Shown here piece after piece: positions 36,166-45,117 of a DNA stretch of 64,000 bases. Source of the DNA: Prevotella sp. MGM1. Its GTDB lineage: Bacteria > Bacteroidota > Bacteroidia > Bacteroidales > Bacteroidaceae. Positions within the stretch are counted from its first letter, which is position 1; each line of letters begins with the position of its first letter. A model generated the notes under the pieces. That model ran no database searches, was not told the origin of the DNA, and worked only from the letters and a program-made list of their open reading frames with translations. The translations under genes were made by a program, and so were the position numbers. The stretch is taken from contig NZ_BEWV01000206.1 in the NCBI RefSeq assembly GCF_002933775.1, forward strand, positions 62,001 through 126,000, in the 5' to 3' direction.

Positions 36166-36621
36166 ATGAACAAAAATGAAATGTTGGTTGCCGCAATAAA
36201 GAACGGCACCGTAATCGATCATATCCCGACGGAGAAGACATATCAAGTCGTAAACCTGCTCGGACTTGAAAATCTGTCGACACCGGTTACCATCGGATAT
36301 AATTACAGGTCTAAAAAACTCAAACGAAAAGGCATAATAAAAGCCGAAGACAAGTTTTTCACAGATGAGGAAATTTCACGCTTATCCGTTGTAGCGCCTA
36401 ACATTGTTCTCAATATAATAAAAGATTATGAGGTGGTGGCGAAGAAACCGGTTGTCACTCCGAACGATTTATCGGGAATAGTGAAATGTAACAATCCAAA
36501 ATGCATAACAAATAATGAGCCTATGCGGACACTTTTCCATGTGACAGATAAGGAAAACGGAATATTGAAATGCCATTATTGTGAGAAAGAACAGAATATA
36601 GATAAGGTGGAATTAGTATAA
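36166..36621 (+). CDS. pyrI: Aspartate carbamoyltransferase regulatory subunit
   Basis: A 151-residue effector-binding subunit. The N-terminal allosteric domain (about 1-95) binds nucleotides. The C-terminal zinc domain has C108-x4-C113 and C136-x2-C139, the spacing expected for the four zinc ligands that join it to PyrB. It shares the pyrB transcript and its stop codon falls within the terminator stem. The family allows CTP/ATP feedback control of the enzyme. Confidence 0.95.
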   Translation: MNKNEMLVAAIKNGTVIDHIPTEKTYQVVNLLGLENLSTPVTIGYNYRSKKLKRKGIIKAEDKFFTDEEISRLSVVAPNIVLNIIKDYEVVAKKPVVTPNDLSGIVKCNNPKCITNNEPMRTLFHVTDKENGILKCHYCEKEQNIDKVELV

Positions 36622-36640
36622 ATTCCACCTTATTTATTAC
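36602..36640 (+). terminator. Terminator of pyrBI
   Basis: Perfect 13-base arms ATAAGGTGGAATT / AATTCCACCTTAT (36602-36614 and 36621-36633) with a six-base loop followed by T-rich sequence. Confidence 0.8.
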
Positions 36641-36660
36641 GTAAATTAAGAAATAATAAG

Positions 36661-36668
36661 TACTTTTG
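36661..36668 (+). promoter_or_regulatory. -7 element of glyA
   Basis: TACTTTTG directly after the pyrI terminator; predicted leader about 44 bases. No glycine or folate riboswitch is apparent in so short a leader. Confidence 0.55.
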
Positions 36669-36718
36669 CAATGCCTAAGTATCAGGGCTCAAACATTTAA
36701 ACATAATATTTTGTAACA

Positions 36719-37999
36719 ATGAAAAGAGATCAAGAGATTTTTGACCTTATCGAGAAAGAACACCAGCGACAGCTTAAAGGCATGGAGCTTATTGCGTCGG
36801 AGAATTTCGTTAGTGACGAGGTAATGGAAGCCATGGGCTCTTACCTTACCAACAAGTATGCCGAAGGTTACCCCGGAAAACGCTATTACGGCGGATGCGG
36901 TGTGGTTGATCAAGTTGAACAACTGGCTATTGACAGGGTTAAAGAACTCTTTGGAGCTGAATATGCCAACGTACAGCCACACTCAGGCGCGCAAGCTAAC
37001 GCAGCCGTACTGCTCGCTGTACTTAATCCAGGAGACACGTTCATGGGCTTGAATCTGGCACATGGCGGACACTTGTCTCATGGTTCATTGGTGAACACTT
37101 CAGGTATTCTATATAAGGCTATCGGTTACGACCTCGATCAACAGACTGGGCGTGTAGACTATGATCAGATGGAGAAACTGGCATTGGAGCATAAGCCCAA
37201 ACTGATTATTGGCGGTGGTTCGGCTTACAGCCGTGAATGGGACTATAAACGCATGCGTGAAATTGCCGACAAGACCGGAGCATTGTTAATGATTGACATG
37301 GCCCACCCTGCCGGACTTATTGCCGCCGGAATGCTTGACAACCCTGTTAAATACGCGCATATAGTTACGTCTACAACACACAAGACACTGCGAGGACCTC
37401 GTGGAGGTATCATTCTCATGGGTAAGGACTTCGAAAATCCATGGGGACTAACCACCCCTAAAGGTGCGGTAAAGATGATGAGCCAATTGCTCAATTCTGC
37501 AGTTTTCCCGGGACAGCAAGGAGGTCCGTTGGAGCATGTCATCGCAGCAAAAGCAGTTGCATTTGGTGAAGCTCTGCAACCGGAATTCAAGGAATGGGCG
37601 AAGCAGGTTCAGAAGAATGCCAAAGTATTGGCAGACGAGTTGATTAAACGCGGATTTACAATTGTAAGCGGTGGTACAGACAATCATTCTATGCTTGTCG
37701 ACTTACGCTCCAAATATCCGGAACTCACAGGTAAAGTTGCCGAGAACGCACTTGTTGCGGCCGACATAACTGTAAACAAGAACATGGTTCCATTCGACAG
37801 CCGCAGTGCTTTCCTGACAAGCGGTATACGTCTCGGAACTCCTGCTATTACAACCCGCGGGGCAAAAGAAGATATGATGGTTCTGATTGCCGGCTTGATC
37901 GAAGAAGTACTCAACGATCCTGAAAACGAAGAGGTTATCGCAAGAGTTAGAAGCAAGGTAAACGAAACAATGAAAAACTATCCTTTGTTTGCATACTAA
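36719..37999 (+). CDS. glyA: Serine hydroxymethyltransferase
   Basis: Interconverts serine plus THF with glycine plus 5,10-methylene-THF, a main source of one-carbon units. The 426-residue protein shows the N-terminal [10 protein letters not shown], the [11 protein letters not shown] loop, the Asp/His of [10 protein letters not shown] and the pyridoxal-phosphate lysine in [14 protein letters not shown] (about 222). Codon use is regular and GC-richer than the surroundings, as for a highly expressed gene. It is a single-gene unit with its own -7 element and terminator. Confidence 0.97.
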   Translation: MKRDQEIFDLIEKEHQRQLKGMELIASENFVSDEVMEAMGSYLTNKYAEGYPGKRYYGGCGVVDQVEQLAIDRVKELFGAEYANVQPHSGAQANAAVLLAVLNPGDTFMGLNLAHGGHLSHGSLVNTSGILYKAIGYDLDQQTGRVDYDQMEKLALEHKPKLIIGGGSAYSREWDYKRMREIADKTGALLMIDMAHPAGLIAAGMLDNPVKYAHIVTSTTHKTLRGPRGGIILMGKDFENPWGLTTPKGAVKMMSQLLNSAVFPGQQGGPLEHVIAAKAVAFGEALQPEFKEWAKQVQKNAKVLADELIKRGFTIVSGGTDNHSMLVDLRSKYPELTGKVAENALVAADITVNKNMVPFDSRSAFLTSGIRLGTPAITTRGAKEDMMVLIAGLIEEVLNDPENEEVIARVRSKVNETMKNYPLFAY

Positions 38000-38022
38000 A
38001 ACTTTTTATCATATTTATAATG

Positions 38023-38065
38023 GCGGGGTGTCAGGAAATTTATTTTTTCCGGCTTCCCGCTTTTT
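38023..38065 (+). terminator. Terminator of glyA
   Basis: GCGGG (38023-38027) pairs with CCCGC (38056-38060), with an inner GGAAA/TTTCC stem, followed by a run of five T. Confidence 0.7.
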
Positions 38066-38536
38066 ATTTATTATAAAATGATGAAAAACCTAATATGATT
38101 TTATCAAATAATCTGACAAAATGCGTATAACAATTCGATTATCTGAAAATTAAAACCTCTTGGACGAAAATAACGGCTGTATTTATGTGCATTTTTATCT
38201 TTGTGATATTCAATCTATTACCATAATACAGTCCCGTTTTGTGCATAAAACAACAACGATTATGAAGCCGTTATTTTGTGATTGGCATCTAATTACAGTC
38301 CATTCGGTACCTTATTGCAGTGCAACAGGATACTTGTTGGAACGCAACGAGTATCTAAACAGACGACAATTAGCTGCCAAACGCATCACAACAAGTATCC
38401 TATTACAAAATAAAGCAAAGAAAAAGTAATTTTAAAACGCAAAAAACAATTTTTGAAATCCTATTTCACAAAAAAACAGAGGCATTTTTTTATGATATTA
38501 TCATTACATTAATGGCTTTTCCCAAATAAAATAACA
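38066..38536. other. Gene-free stretch with inverted repeat and repeat words
   Basis: No convincing coding sequence. It holds a perfect 12-base inverted repeat (AAAATAACGGCT at 38167-38178 and its complement at 38266-38277), an isolated TATCTTTG (38196-38203) without a -33 partner, TTGGCATC (38282-38289) and the GCAAC repeat cluster at 38322-38401. A 55-codon frame from 38262 to 38429 is probably accidental because the shared repeat words are not kept in the same frame elsewhere. Confidence 0.55.
38322..38401. repeat. Three copies of the GCAAC-RRGTATCC repeat
   Basis: GCAACAGGATACTTGTTG (38322-38339) is an imperfect palindrome and the inverse orientation of the motif. GCAACGAGTATC (38344-38355) and CAACAAGTATCCT (38389-38401) are direct copies. 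GCCAAACGCAT (38376-38386) is the inverse of ATGCGTTTGGC at 13405-13415. Confidence 0.65.
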
Positions 38537-38574
38537 CATGCCTCAGAAATAGGTTTGAACCTGTTAGAGGCATG
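38537..38574 (-). terminator. Terminator of the GH51 gene
   Basis: CATGCCTC (38537-38544) pairs with GAGGCATG (38567-38574), with an inner AGGT/ACCT stem; the minus-strand side is followed by a T-rich run. Confidence 0.7.
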
Positions 38575-38621
38575 CGCTATTTTCTCTTTAAATATACCTT
38601 TTTACTTCTTTCGCATTTTCA

Positions 38622-41204
38622 TCAAAGCATAAAAACCCTAAAAGAATACGGAGGTAGCGTAACGGTCATCTTACCATCTGCCTTTACGCTATATGTACCA
38701 CGTTCTGGAATTACTGTGGATTGCCCGGGCTTTCCACTTATACCCTCATACCTTACAACATCGGCAACAGGAATACTTTCTGCATTTAACGTCACATTCA
38801 ATTCCACAGGAAGAACATTGGCAATCTTCAAGAAAGCCTGTCCCGTATTGTTATCACGCACAATGCTCGCCGCCACACGATGTCTGGCAATGCTGTCAAT
38901 ACTCAACGATGATTTAACGTATCTGTTTCCTGAATATGTGGAAAACAGACGTTGTGTCTCATAACTCGGTGTCCGCTGTATTTTTTCATTATCGAAATAC
39001 AGCATATCAGGACTCCAATTACTATGACCGTTTTTAGATAGCAGAGGAGCATAAGATGTCATTGTGACTATATCGGCATTTCTCTCTATATTACACAGAT
39101 GCACGGCCTCAGCCAAAGCGCAGTCTATATTGCCTTTCCCTTGGCGGGCGGCGTATTCTCCAAGATACACTTTAGGGCCTTTGCGGTCGTAGTTGTCGTA
39201 ATAATGCTGATTATTCAAGAACCACCCCACGCTCTCATAATAATGCTCATCAACCATGTCTATCACTTCAGCATGTTCCCTGGCAAACTTCCATCCCTCG
39301 ACATAATCGGACGAAGGTGCATGGAAAGGGCCAACAGTGCCGCATACGATAATATTCGGATAGCGTTCCTTTATCGCTTTACATATCATGAGACATCGTT
39401 CCTCAAATGCAGTCGAAATAATATCCTCATTACCAATACCGATATATTTCAGGTTGAAAGGTGCCGGATGACCGGCATCGGCTCTCATCTTTGCCCATTT
39501 ACTCGTAGCCGGATCGCCATTGGCCCAATCTATCATGTCAAGCAGTTCCTGTATATATGCCGGCATATCTTTCATTGGGATTCCTCCCTGTTGCCCTCCG
39601 TAACCGTCTTTGTCCGGAGCAGAATTCTGACATGGTACACCCGCAGCCAATACAGGAAGAGGCTCAGCTCCAATGTCTTCGCAATACTGGAAATATTCAA
39701 AGAAGCCGAGCCCCCTTGTCTGGTGATAACGCCATATATTTTTATCGGGTATACGGTCTTGAAGCGGACCTATTGTATGCCACCAATGATATATATTGTC
39801 CAATCCGTCTCCATGGCTCATACACCCTCCCGGGAAGCGGACAAACTTTGGATGCAAGTCAGCTATTGCTTGCGCAAGGTCTTTTCGTAGCCCGTTTTTC
39901 CTGCCGTTAAACGTATCTTTTGGGAAAAGACTTATCATATCCACGGCAACCTCATTATCTTTCTCGGGAATTATGGCCAATTCAGCCTTTGATACGCTTT
40001 CGTTAGCAGCCAAAACCGTCTCGTACTTATTCCATGTACCATGTATGCCCTTGGTTGATATACGTGCGGAAGCGACAATATTGCCATCTGAAATAAGTGC
40101 TACAGTAAACCGTTTGGCCTTACTTTCTATGTTGTTCACAAAGAAAGAGAATTCATATTGGGCACCTTTCTTGACCGGAATTCCATCCCATCCAGTATTA
40201 ATTAATGTATCGGAAGTGAGTATGGCGTAGTTAGGATTGTTTTTGCTCAAAGGCATTGATGAAGAAATTCTTAATTCACTGCCGGATGTGCGCCATGCCG
40301 TAGACGGTCCCCAACCGTTACGGTCTTTTGGCGAATATTCAAAATCACGGTTTTGAACCAGTTCCGCATACAGTCCCCCGTCGGCGGCATGACTTATATC
40401 TTCGAAAAACACACCGATCAGTTTGTCGCTGATTGCTTTTTGTTTCTTTCCATCCATGTGAAGAATGGCATTCACCGGCTTGCCTCCAAGTTTGTCAAAT
40501 AGTTTACCGTCATCGGCCAACTTCTCACCATTCAGGCTGTTACGACTATTCCACAAATCAAAATAGGTCTTCACGTCATTTTTAAGTTTCCCGTCCACGT
40601 CCCACTTATAACCGACATGTCGCTTTCCCGCAATATCAATAGTGTCTTTCTTTGTCTGTCTGACCACGGCCTCATATTCACCTACCGGTATGGCGACATC
40701 TTGTGTGAAATGACGAAAAGCGGCATCCGTGACGGTTTTTCTCGCTTCACCATCCTTTGTTTTAAACAATATAGAATACTTATTTTCGCCATCTTTACGT
40801 ATCACGGGAGCAATACACCCTTTCACAGACATCCTCGGATAGTCTTGTGGTCTCCATGTTGTCAAATCGTCTGAATATGCCACGGCAAAACAAGGAGAGT
40901 AGTCATTAACCTGGAATACGGCAGCATATCCTTTACCATCAAGCCGTGTAATGAAAGGAGAATACATACGTTTCTCTGATCCCCACTGAGAATAATCGGA
41001 AGAAAAGAGCTGCCCCAGATGTTCATTCTTGCCGTTTTCGGCTACATGAGCAACATGAAAACCATGTCGTTCATTCGGACAATAAAAAAACAAGGCATGG
41101 GTCTCGACCTTTGGGGAAGCTTGTTTCTGCTCCCGTTTGATTTTTGCCTCAATGCCACATGTCATCAGGACTGTAACAGCCAATAACTGAGATCTAATGT
41201 TCAT
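38622..41204 (-). CDS. Secreted GH51 alpha-L-arabinofuranosidase with extra N-terminal domain
   Basis: Releases alpha-L-arabinofuranose from arabinan or arabinoxylan. I start it at the ATG at 41204 because the product then opens with a signal peptide (MNIRSQLLAVTVLMTCGIEA); the frame extends 22 codons further without one. The 860-residue protein has three parts. First is a region of about 130 residues (about 30-165) with three GH43-propeller-like blades (SSDYSQW, YSPFITRLDGKGY, SDDLTTW) but no recognisable catalytic residues. Next is a carbohydrate-binding-like beta-sandwich (about 285-410). Last is the GH51 barrel with the acid/base Glu in GIGNEDI and the nucleophile Glu in VYLGEYAA, followed by the C-terminal beta domain. 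It is longer than typical GH51 enzymes (about 500-660). It has its own consensus promoter and a leader of about 115 bases. Confidence 0.88.
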   Translation of the reverse strand: MNIRSQLLAVTVLMTCGIEAKIKREQKQASPKVETHALFFYCPNERHGFHVAHVAENGKNEHLGQLFSSDYSQWGSEKRMYSPFITRLDGKGYAAVFQVNDYSPCFAVAYSDDLTTWRPQDYPRMSVKGCIAPVIRKDGENKYSILFKTKDGEARKTVTDAAFRHFTQDVAIPVGEYEAVVRQTKKDTIDIAGKRHVGYKWDVDGKLKNDVKTYFDLWNSRNSLNGEKLADDGKLFDKLGGKPVNAILHMDGKKQKAISDKLIGVFFEDISHAADGGLYAELVQNRDFEYSPKDRNGWGPSTAWRTSGSELRISSSMPLSKNNPNYAILTSDTLINTGWDGIPVKKGAQYEFSFFVNNIESKAKRFTVALISDGNIVASARISTKGIHGTWNKYETVLAANESVSKAELAIIPEKDNEVAVDMISLFPKDTFNGRKNGLRKDLAQAIADLHPKFVRFPGGCMSHGDGLDNIYHWWHTIGPLQDRIPDKNIWRYHQTRGLGFFEYFQYCEDIGAEPLPVLAAGVPCQNSAPDKDGYGGQQGGIPMKDMPAYIQELLDMIDWANGDPATSKWAKMRADAGHPAPFNLKYIGIGNEDIISTAFEERCLMICKAIKERYPNIIVCGTVGPFHAPSSDYVEGWKFAREHAEVIDMVDEHYYESVGWFLNNQHYYDNYDRKGPKVYLGEYAARQGKGNIDCALAEAVHLCNIERNADIVTMTSYAPLLSKNGHSNWSPDMLYFDNEKIQRTPSYETQRLFSTYSGNRYVKSSLSIDSIARHRVAASIVRDNNTGQAFLKIANVLPVELNVTLNAESIPVADVVRYEGISGKPGQSTVIPERGTYSVKADGKMTVTLPPYSFRVFML

Positions 41205-41324
41205 AATTAATAAATTGTATTTATAGTTTCCCCAAATAGATAATATGCAAGGCGACGAATGAAAAACCATCTATGCCCATCCGATTTACTTCACAACTTG
41301 CGCCACGGCATAACCTATACTGTA

Positions 41325-41356
41325 CAAAGATAGAAATAAATAATTTAATAGACAAA
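41325..41356 (-). promoter_or_regulatory. Consensus promoter of the GH51 gene
   Basis: On the minus strand TTTG (41353-41356) and TATCTTTG (41325-41332) are separated by exactly 20 bases. The predicted start near 41319 leaves a leader of about 115 bases, much longer than the 13-45 bases typical here. Confidence 0.75.
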
Positions 41357-41395
41357 AAAAATAAACATAACACGACCTGTTTCCGAATTTTGGAT

Positions 41396-41403
41396 TAACT
41401 TTG
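41396..41403 (+). promoter_or_regulatory. -7 element of the YdeI-family gene
   Basis: TAACTTTG. It is only 10 bases before the first ATG (41413), which would leave almost no leader; the ATG at 41437 may be the real start. Confidence 0.5.
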
Positions 41404-41412
41404 CATAGTTAA

Positions 41413-42018
41413 ATGACAAATACACACCAACTTGTAATGAGCCTGTCTGAACCGCAAAATATATTAACAGTACAAAATAGAAAGGAGTTTCGCCTATGGT
41501 TGGAAGCCTATCACACTACTGAAAAGGAATGCTGGTTGAAAGTAAAAAGGGGACGGCCGTACGGAGACATGCACTTCTGGTATATTGACGCTGTGGAAGA
41601 GGCTTTGTGCTTTGGTTGGATAGACAGTACGATAAAACGTATTGACGGTGTAGTGCAACAACGTTTTACACCACGGACAAAGAAAAGCACATGGACAGAA
41701 TTAAATAAAGAACGCTGCCGGAGAATGGAACGGCTTGGAAGAATGACCGATGCGGGAAGGGCCGTGCTTCCGAATATGTCTGAGAATGGTTTCCGCATTG
41801 ACAAAGACATACTTGAGATATTACAGAACGATGATACTGTATGGAACAATTTCTGTCATTTTCCACCATTGTATATGCGTGTACGTATCAACACGATACA
41901 GATAGCCAAACGGGAACAGACACTATTTGAGCGCAGACTGAGTAAGTTTATAGATTATACCCGCAAGAATATTATGTATGGGGAATGGAACGATAACGGA
42001 AGATTACTTGAAGAATAA
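41413..42018 (+). CDS. YdeI/OmdA-family protein
   Basis: A 201-residue cytoplasmic protein (193 if it starts at the ATG at 41437, which the promoter position favours). It matches the YdeI/OmpD-associated family: FRLWLEAYHTTEKECWL near the N terminus, EALCFGWIDS, and FTPRTKKSTWTELNKER. A C-terminal basic helical region is typical of the OmdA domain. Family members are linked to peptide resistance and stress in other bacteria, but the biochemical role is not settled. It is a single-gene unit convergent with nadE. Confidence 0.8.
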   Translation: MTNTHQLVMSLSEPQNILTVQNRKEFRLWLEAYHTTEKECWLKVKRGRPYGDMHFWYIDAVEEALCFGWIDSTIKRIDGVVQQRFTPRTKKSTWTELNKERCRRMERLGRMTDAGRAVLPNMSENGFRIDKDILEILQNDDTVWNNFCHFPPLYMRVRINTIQIAKREQTLFERRLSKFIDYTRKNIMYGEWNDNGRLLEE

Positions 42019-42022
42019 AAAC

Positions 42023-42059
42023 ATAAAGGTGTCGACAAATGATTTGTTGACACCTTTAT
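42023..42059. terminator. Bidirectional terminator
   Basis: 18-base arms (42023-42040 and 42042-42059, core AAAGGTGTCGACAAA) with a single G-T wobble, between convergent genes ending at 42018 and 42072. Confidence 0.85.
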
Positions 42060-42071
42060 AATAATATATGC

Positions 42072-44012
42072 TTACAATTTGTCGCATTCTTGTATCCAAA
42101 GTGCCCCGGATATATCACTTGACATGCGCCAATCACCGCGTGGACTTAAACTTACACTCCCCACTTTAGGGCCGTCTGGCATACATGAACGCTTGAATTG
42201 CTGGCTGAAAAAGCGCCGGAAAAATGTTTTTAACCAATGCTTTATAGTATCGCCGTCATACTTAATGGTGGCTGTTAGGGGTGAGTTAAAAGCGTTCAAA
42301 GCCAGCATATATATTTTTGCGGGACTGAAACCAAAACGCAAGAAATGATACAAGAAGAAATCGTGCAACTCATAGGGACCTACCAAATCCTCAGTTTTCT
42401 GCTTTATCTCTCCGTCCTCTTCTGCCGGAATTAGTTCCGGGCTTATTGGGGTGTCTATTATATCCCAAAGCGTTGCTTTCGATTTGACATCCATCTCATT
42501 ATCCGCAATGTAGCCCACAAGATAGCGTATCAGTGTCTTGGGTACCCCTGAATTTACCCCATACATGGACATGTGGTCTCCATTATATGTCGCCCATCCC
42601 AATGAGAGCTCACTTAAATCACCTGTTCCGATAACCAATCCTCCCACTTCGTTTGACAAATCCATGAGTATCTGTGTCCTTTCACGTGCCTGACTGTTCT
42701 CGTAAGTCACATCATGCACGTTTACATCATGATCAATATCTTTAAAATGTAGTAATACACTCTCGGAGATATTTATCTCTTTAACGGTGATTCCCAAAGA
42801 ACACATCAAAGAAACCGCATTGTCATGAGTGCGATCCGTTGTTCCAAATCCTGGCATTGTGACACCGACAATTCCCTTGCGGTCAAGTTTGAGACGGTCG
42901 AATGCACGCACACAAACTAATAAGGCCAATGTGGAATCAAGTCCTCCACTGATACCAATAACAGCTTTTTTACTGTTTGTATGTGAAAGACGTTTTACCA
43001 ATCCCATTGTCTGGATGTTAAGTATCTCTTCGCATGCCGATGATATTTTATCGCATTGCGGTATAAACGGATTGGGATTGACCGGGCGAATAAGTCTGAA
43101 TTCCTTTTCTGTAATTGGCTTACAATTAACTGTACGAATACTATCAGTACGCTCCCTTTCCATAAACGTGCTGTTGGCACGGCGCTCATGACGAAGTTTT
43201 TCTATGTCAATCTGTGTTATCATCAATTGACTATCTAATGAAAAACGCTCACTTTCGCAAAGCAACTGCCCATTTTCATATATAAGAGCATTTCCACCAT
43301 ATACAACATCCTGAGTGCTTTCACCATATCCACAACTTGAATATACATAACCACTGATAAGTCGTGCGCTTTGGGTCGAAAGTAAAGATTTCAGATAATC
43401 GTGTTTACCTATAAGTTCATCACTTGCCGAAAGATTAAAGATTATATCGGCACCACCTAATGCCAAACAACAACTTGGGGGTATCGGCGCCCATAAATCC
43501 TCACATATTTCAATCCCAAACTTAGCTCCCGAACTTGTCGTAAAAATGGTTGGCCCGGATGTCAACATGATTTGTCGGCCGGCAATTACGATAGTCTCTA
43601 AGCGCAAATCCGAAGCGGATGCAAACCAGCGCTTCTCATAAAACTCTCCATAATTGGGCAGGTTTACTTTAGGTACAACTCCAAGAATATCACCTCCCTG
43701 TATGACCATGGCACAATTAAGCAACATTCCGTTTACAGGAACAGGCAGACCAAGGATTATAATGATATTCAATTCTTTTGTAAAATCAAGCAAACAAGAT
43801 ACCGATTCATTTGTTTTTTTTAACAACAAATCATCATTAAACATATCTTGACAAGAATAACCGGTAATCCCCAATTCTGGGAAACATAATATTTCCACGC
43901 CTTGCTCCTCCGCTTGAGATATAAGCGTCGTCATTTCATGAACATTATAATCAACGTCAGCAACAGTGACATTCGGAACCGCAGATGCTACTGTAATAAA
44001 TCCGTATTTCAT
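42072..44012 (-). CDS. nadE: Glutamine-dependent NAD+ synthetase
   Basis: Makes NAD+ from deamido-NAD+ using glutamine. The 646-residue protein has an N-terminal nitrilase-fold glutaminase: the Glu in CFPELGITGYSC, the Lys in VPKVNLPNYGEFYE, and the nucleophile Cys in EICEDLWAP. The C-terminal ATP-pyrophosphatase synthetase domain has the P-loop ISGGLDSTLAL and GTGDLSELSLGW. It is the last gene of the run that begins with moxR and lies 9 bases after the DUF2027/Smr gene. Confidence 0.95.
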   Translation of the reverse strand: MKYGFITVASAVPNVTVADVDYNVHEMTTLISQAEEQGVEILCFPELGITGYSCQDMFNDDLLLKKTNESVSCLLDFTKELNIIIILGLPVPVNGMLLNCAMVIQGGDILGVVPKVNLPNYGEFYEKRWFASASDLRLETIVIAGRQIMLTSGPTIFTTSSGAKFGIEICEDLWAPIPPSCCLALGGADIIFNLSASDELIGKHDYLKSLLSTQSARLISGYVYSSCGYGESTQDVVYGGNALIYENGQLLCESERFSLDSQLMITQIDIEKLRHERRANSTFMERERTDSIRTVNCKPITEKEFRLIRPVNPNPFIPQCDKISSACEEILNIQTMGLVKRLSHTNSKKAVIGISGGLDSTLALLVCVRAFDRLKLDRKGIVGVTMPGFGTTDRTHDNAVSLMCSLGITVKEINISESVLLHFKDIDHDVNVHDVTYENSQARERTQILMDLSNEVGGLVIGTGDLSELSLGWATYNGDHMSMYGVNSGVPKTLIRYLVGYIADNEMDVKSKATLWDIIDTPISPELIPAEEDGEIKQKTEDLVGPYELHDFFLYHFLRFGFSPAKIYMLALNAFNSPLTATIKYDGDTIKHWLKTFFRRFFSQQFKRSCMPDGPKVGSVSLSPRGDWRMSSDISGALWIQECDKL

Positions 44013-44021
44013 TGCTTTGCA

Positions 44022-45104
44022 TTACTTGATTGTGACCTGGGTTGCTCCATAACCGTATTCACGAAATGAAGCATCCTGATATGGATAATTCTTAAACCTG
44101 TACCGTAATTCATTTATTATGGCATGTCGTAAAACACCTTCGCCTTTACCATGAATGAATACAATCTTTCTACCTTTCTGTTTGGCATATTCGGCCAATG
44201 TCTTACGAAATGTATCAAGTTGATAATTCAGTATATCAACAGCCGACATACCTTTTGTTGTATCAAGCAGTTCATTGGCATGTAAGTCTATGACAACCGG
44301 GGAGTTTTTTTCTTCCAACTTGTCTTTTTTATTTCCTGATACGATTTTAACTGAATCTGTCACGACTTTGCTCATCAACTCTTTCTTGAATTTATCCGGA
44401 TCCAAAACCAGAGTTCTTTCTTGTTTATCATTTTCAATGAGGGTATATATTAGAGCCGATTGCTCAAAAAAATCATTCTCTTGAAATGTATGTAGCTTAT
44501 AAAACTTAACCGTATCTACACGTAACTGTAAATCCACAACTGGTTTGAGCATAAAACTCTTATTTCGCTTGTAAGAATTAATCTGTATACAAATTCTTTC
44601 CAAATCATTTAATTGCTCACGGCCGAACTCCTCCATGAACAACTTCGTATTAGGCTCTACCTCACCTGCTGACCTCAGGCACCAATTAGCACCATCAACA
44701 GTAAAAAGATGATAACGCATATAATAGTTACTGTCATTCACAAAATATGCCTCAAAGCGAGTTGACATGAGCGAAGTTATATCGACAGGCACAAATGCTA
44801 TATACGCACTGAGCATATCACCACCTCTGCGTTCCTCGACAGGTGTTTTAAATGTCACCGGCCTATCAGCTGGGTCATAATCCTCTTCCTCATCTATTTG
44901 TATCGTTTTTTTTCTCTTGTCGCTATCAACCATATTGGCTGTATCATAATTCTCATCGCCACCAACAACTACAACATCTGTCATCGCCGTTGGTATTTGA
45001 AAACCATCCTCATCTTCCACTAAAACAATATTGCCGGACTGAATCCCTGCTATTATTCCACCACCGACATCGTTCAAAAAACGAACCTTATCTCCTATCT
45101 TCAT
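44022..45104 (-). CDS. DUF2027 / Smr domain protein
   Basis: A 360-residue cytoplasmic protein. The N terminus (about 1-45, KIGDKVRFLNDVGGGIIAGI) is a small barrel-like domain, followed by an acidic linker with DPADRPVTF. The middle section is the DUF2027 beta domain. The C-terminal Smr domain (about 270-360) has the IDLHANEL and FIHGKGEGVLRHAI motifs. Smr domains of the MutS2/SmrB kind are nucleases or ribosome-rescue factors in other bacteria. This combination is common in Bacteroidetes but has no assigned role. It sits between queA-like and nadE genes with 9-13 base gaps. Confidence 0.82.
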   Translation of the reverse strand: MKIGDKVRFLNDVGGGIIAGIQSGNIVLVEDEDGFQIPTAMTDVVVVGGDENYDTANMVDSDKRKKTIQIDEEEDYDPADRPVTFKTPVEERRGGDMLSAYIAFVPVDITSLMSTRFEAYFVNDSNYYMRYHLFTVDGANWCLRSAGEVEPNTKLFMEEFGREQLNDLERICIQINSYKRNKSFMLKPVVDLQLRVDTVKFYKLHTFQENDFFEQSALIYTLIENDKQERTLVLDPDKFKKELMSKVVTDSVKIVSGNKKDKLEEKNSPVVIDLHANELLDTTKGMSAVDILNYQLDTFRKTLAEYAKQKGRKIVFIHGKGEGVLRHAIINELRYRFKNYPYQDASFREYGYGATQVTIK

Positions 45105-45117
45105 TTTATTCTATTCT

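Noticed and set aside
36622..36718. Riboswitch ahead of glyA
   Set aside because: The leader after the -7 element is only about 44 bases and shows no aptamer-like structure.
38160..38429. 89-codon plus-strand ORF (or its 55-codon part from 38262) as a small gene
   Set aside because: It runs through the repeat cluster and the shared words fall in a different frame at the other copy; no consensus promoter with a -33 element and no recognisable protein.
41413..42018. YdeI-family gene as a bacteriocin-protection locus
   Set aside because: The name comes from a few studied homologues; no bacteriocin or transporter gene is present here.
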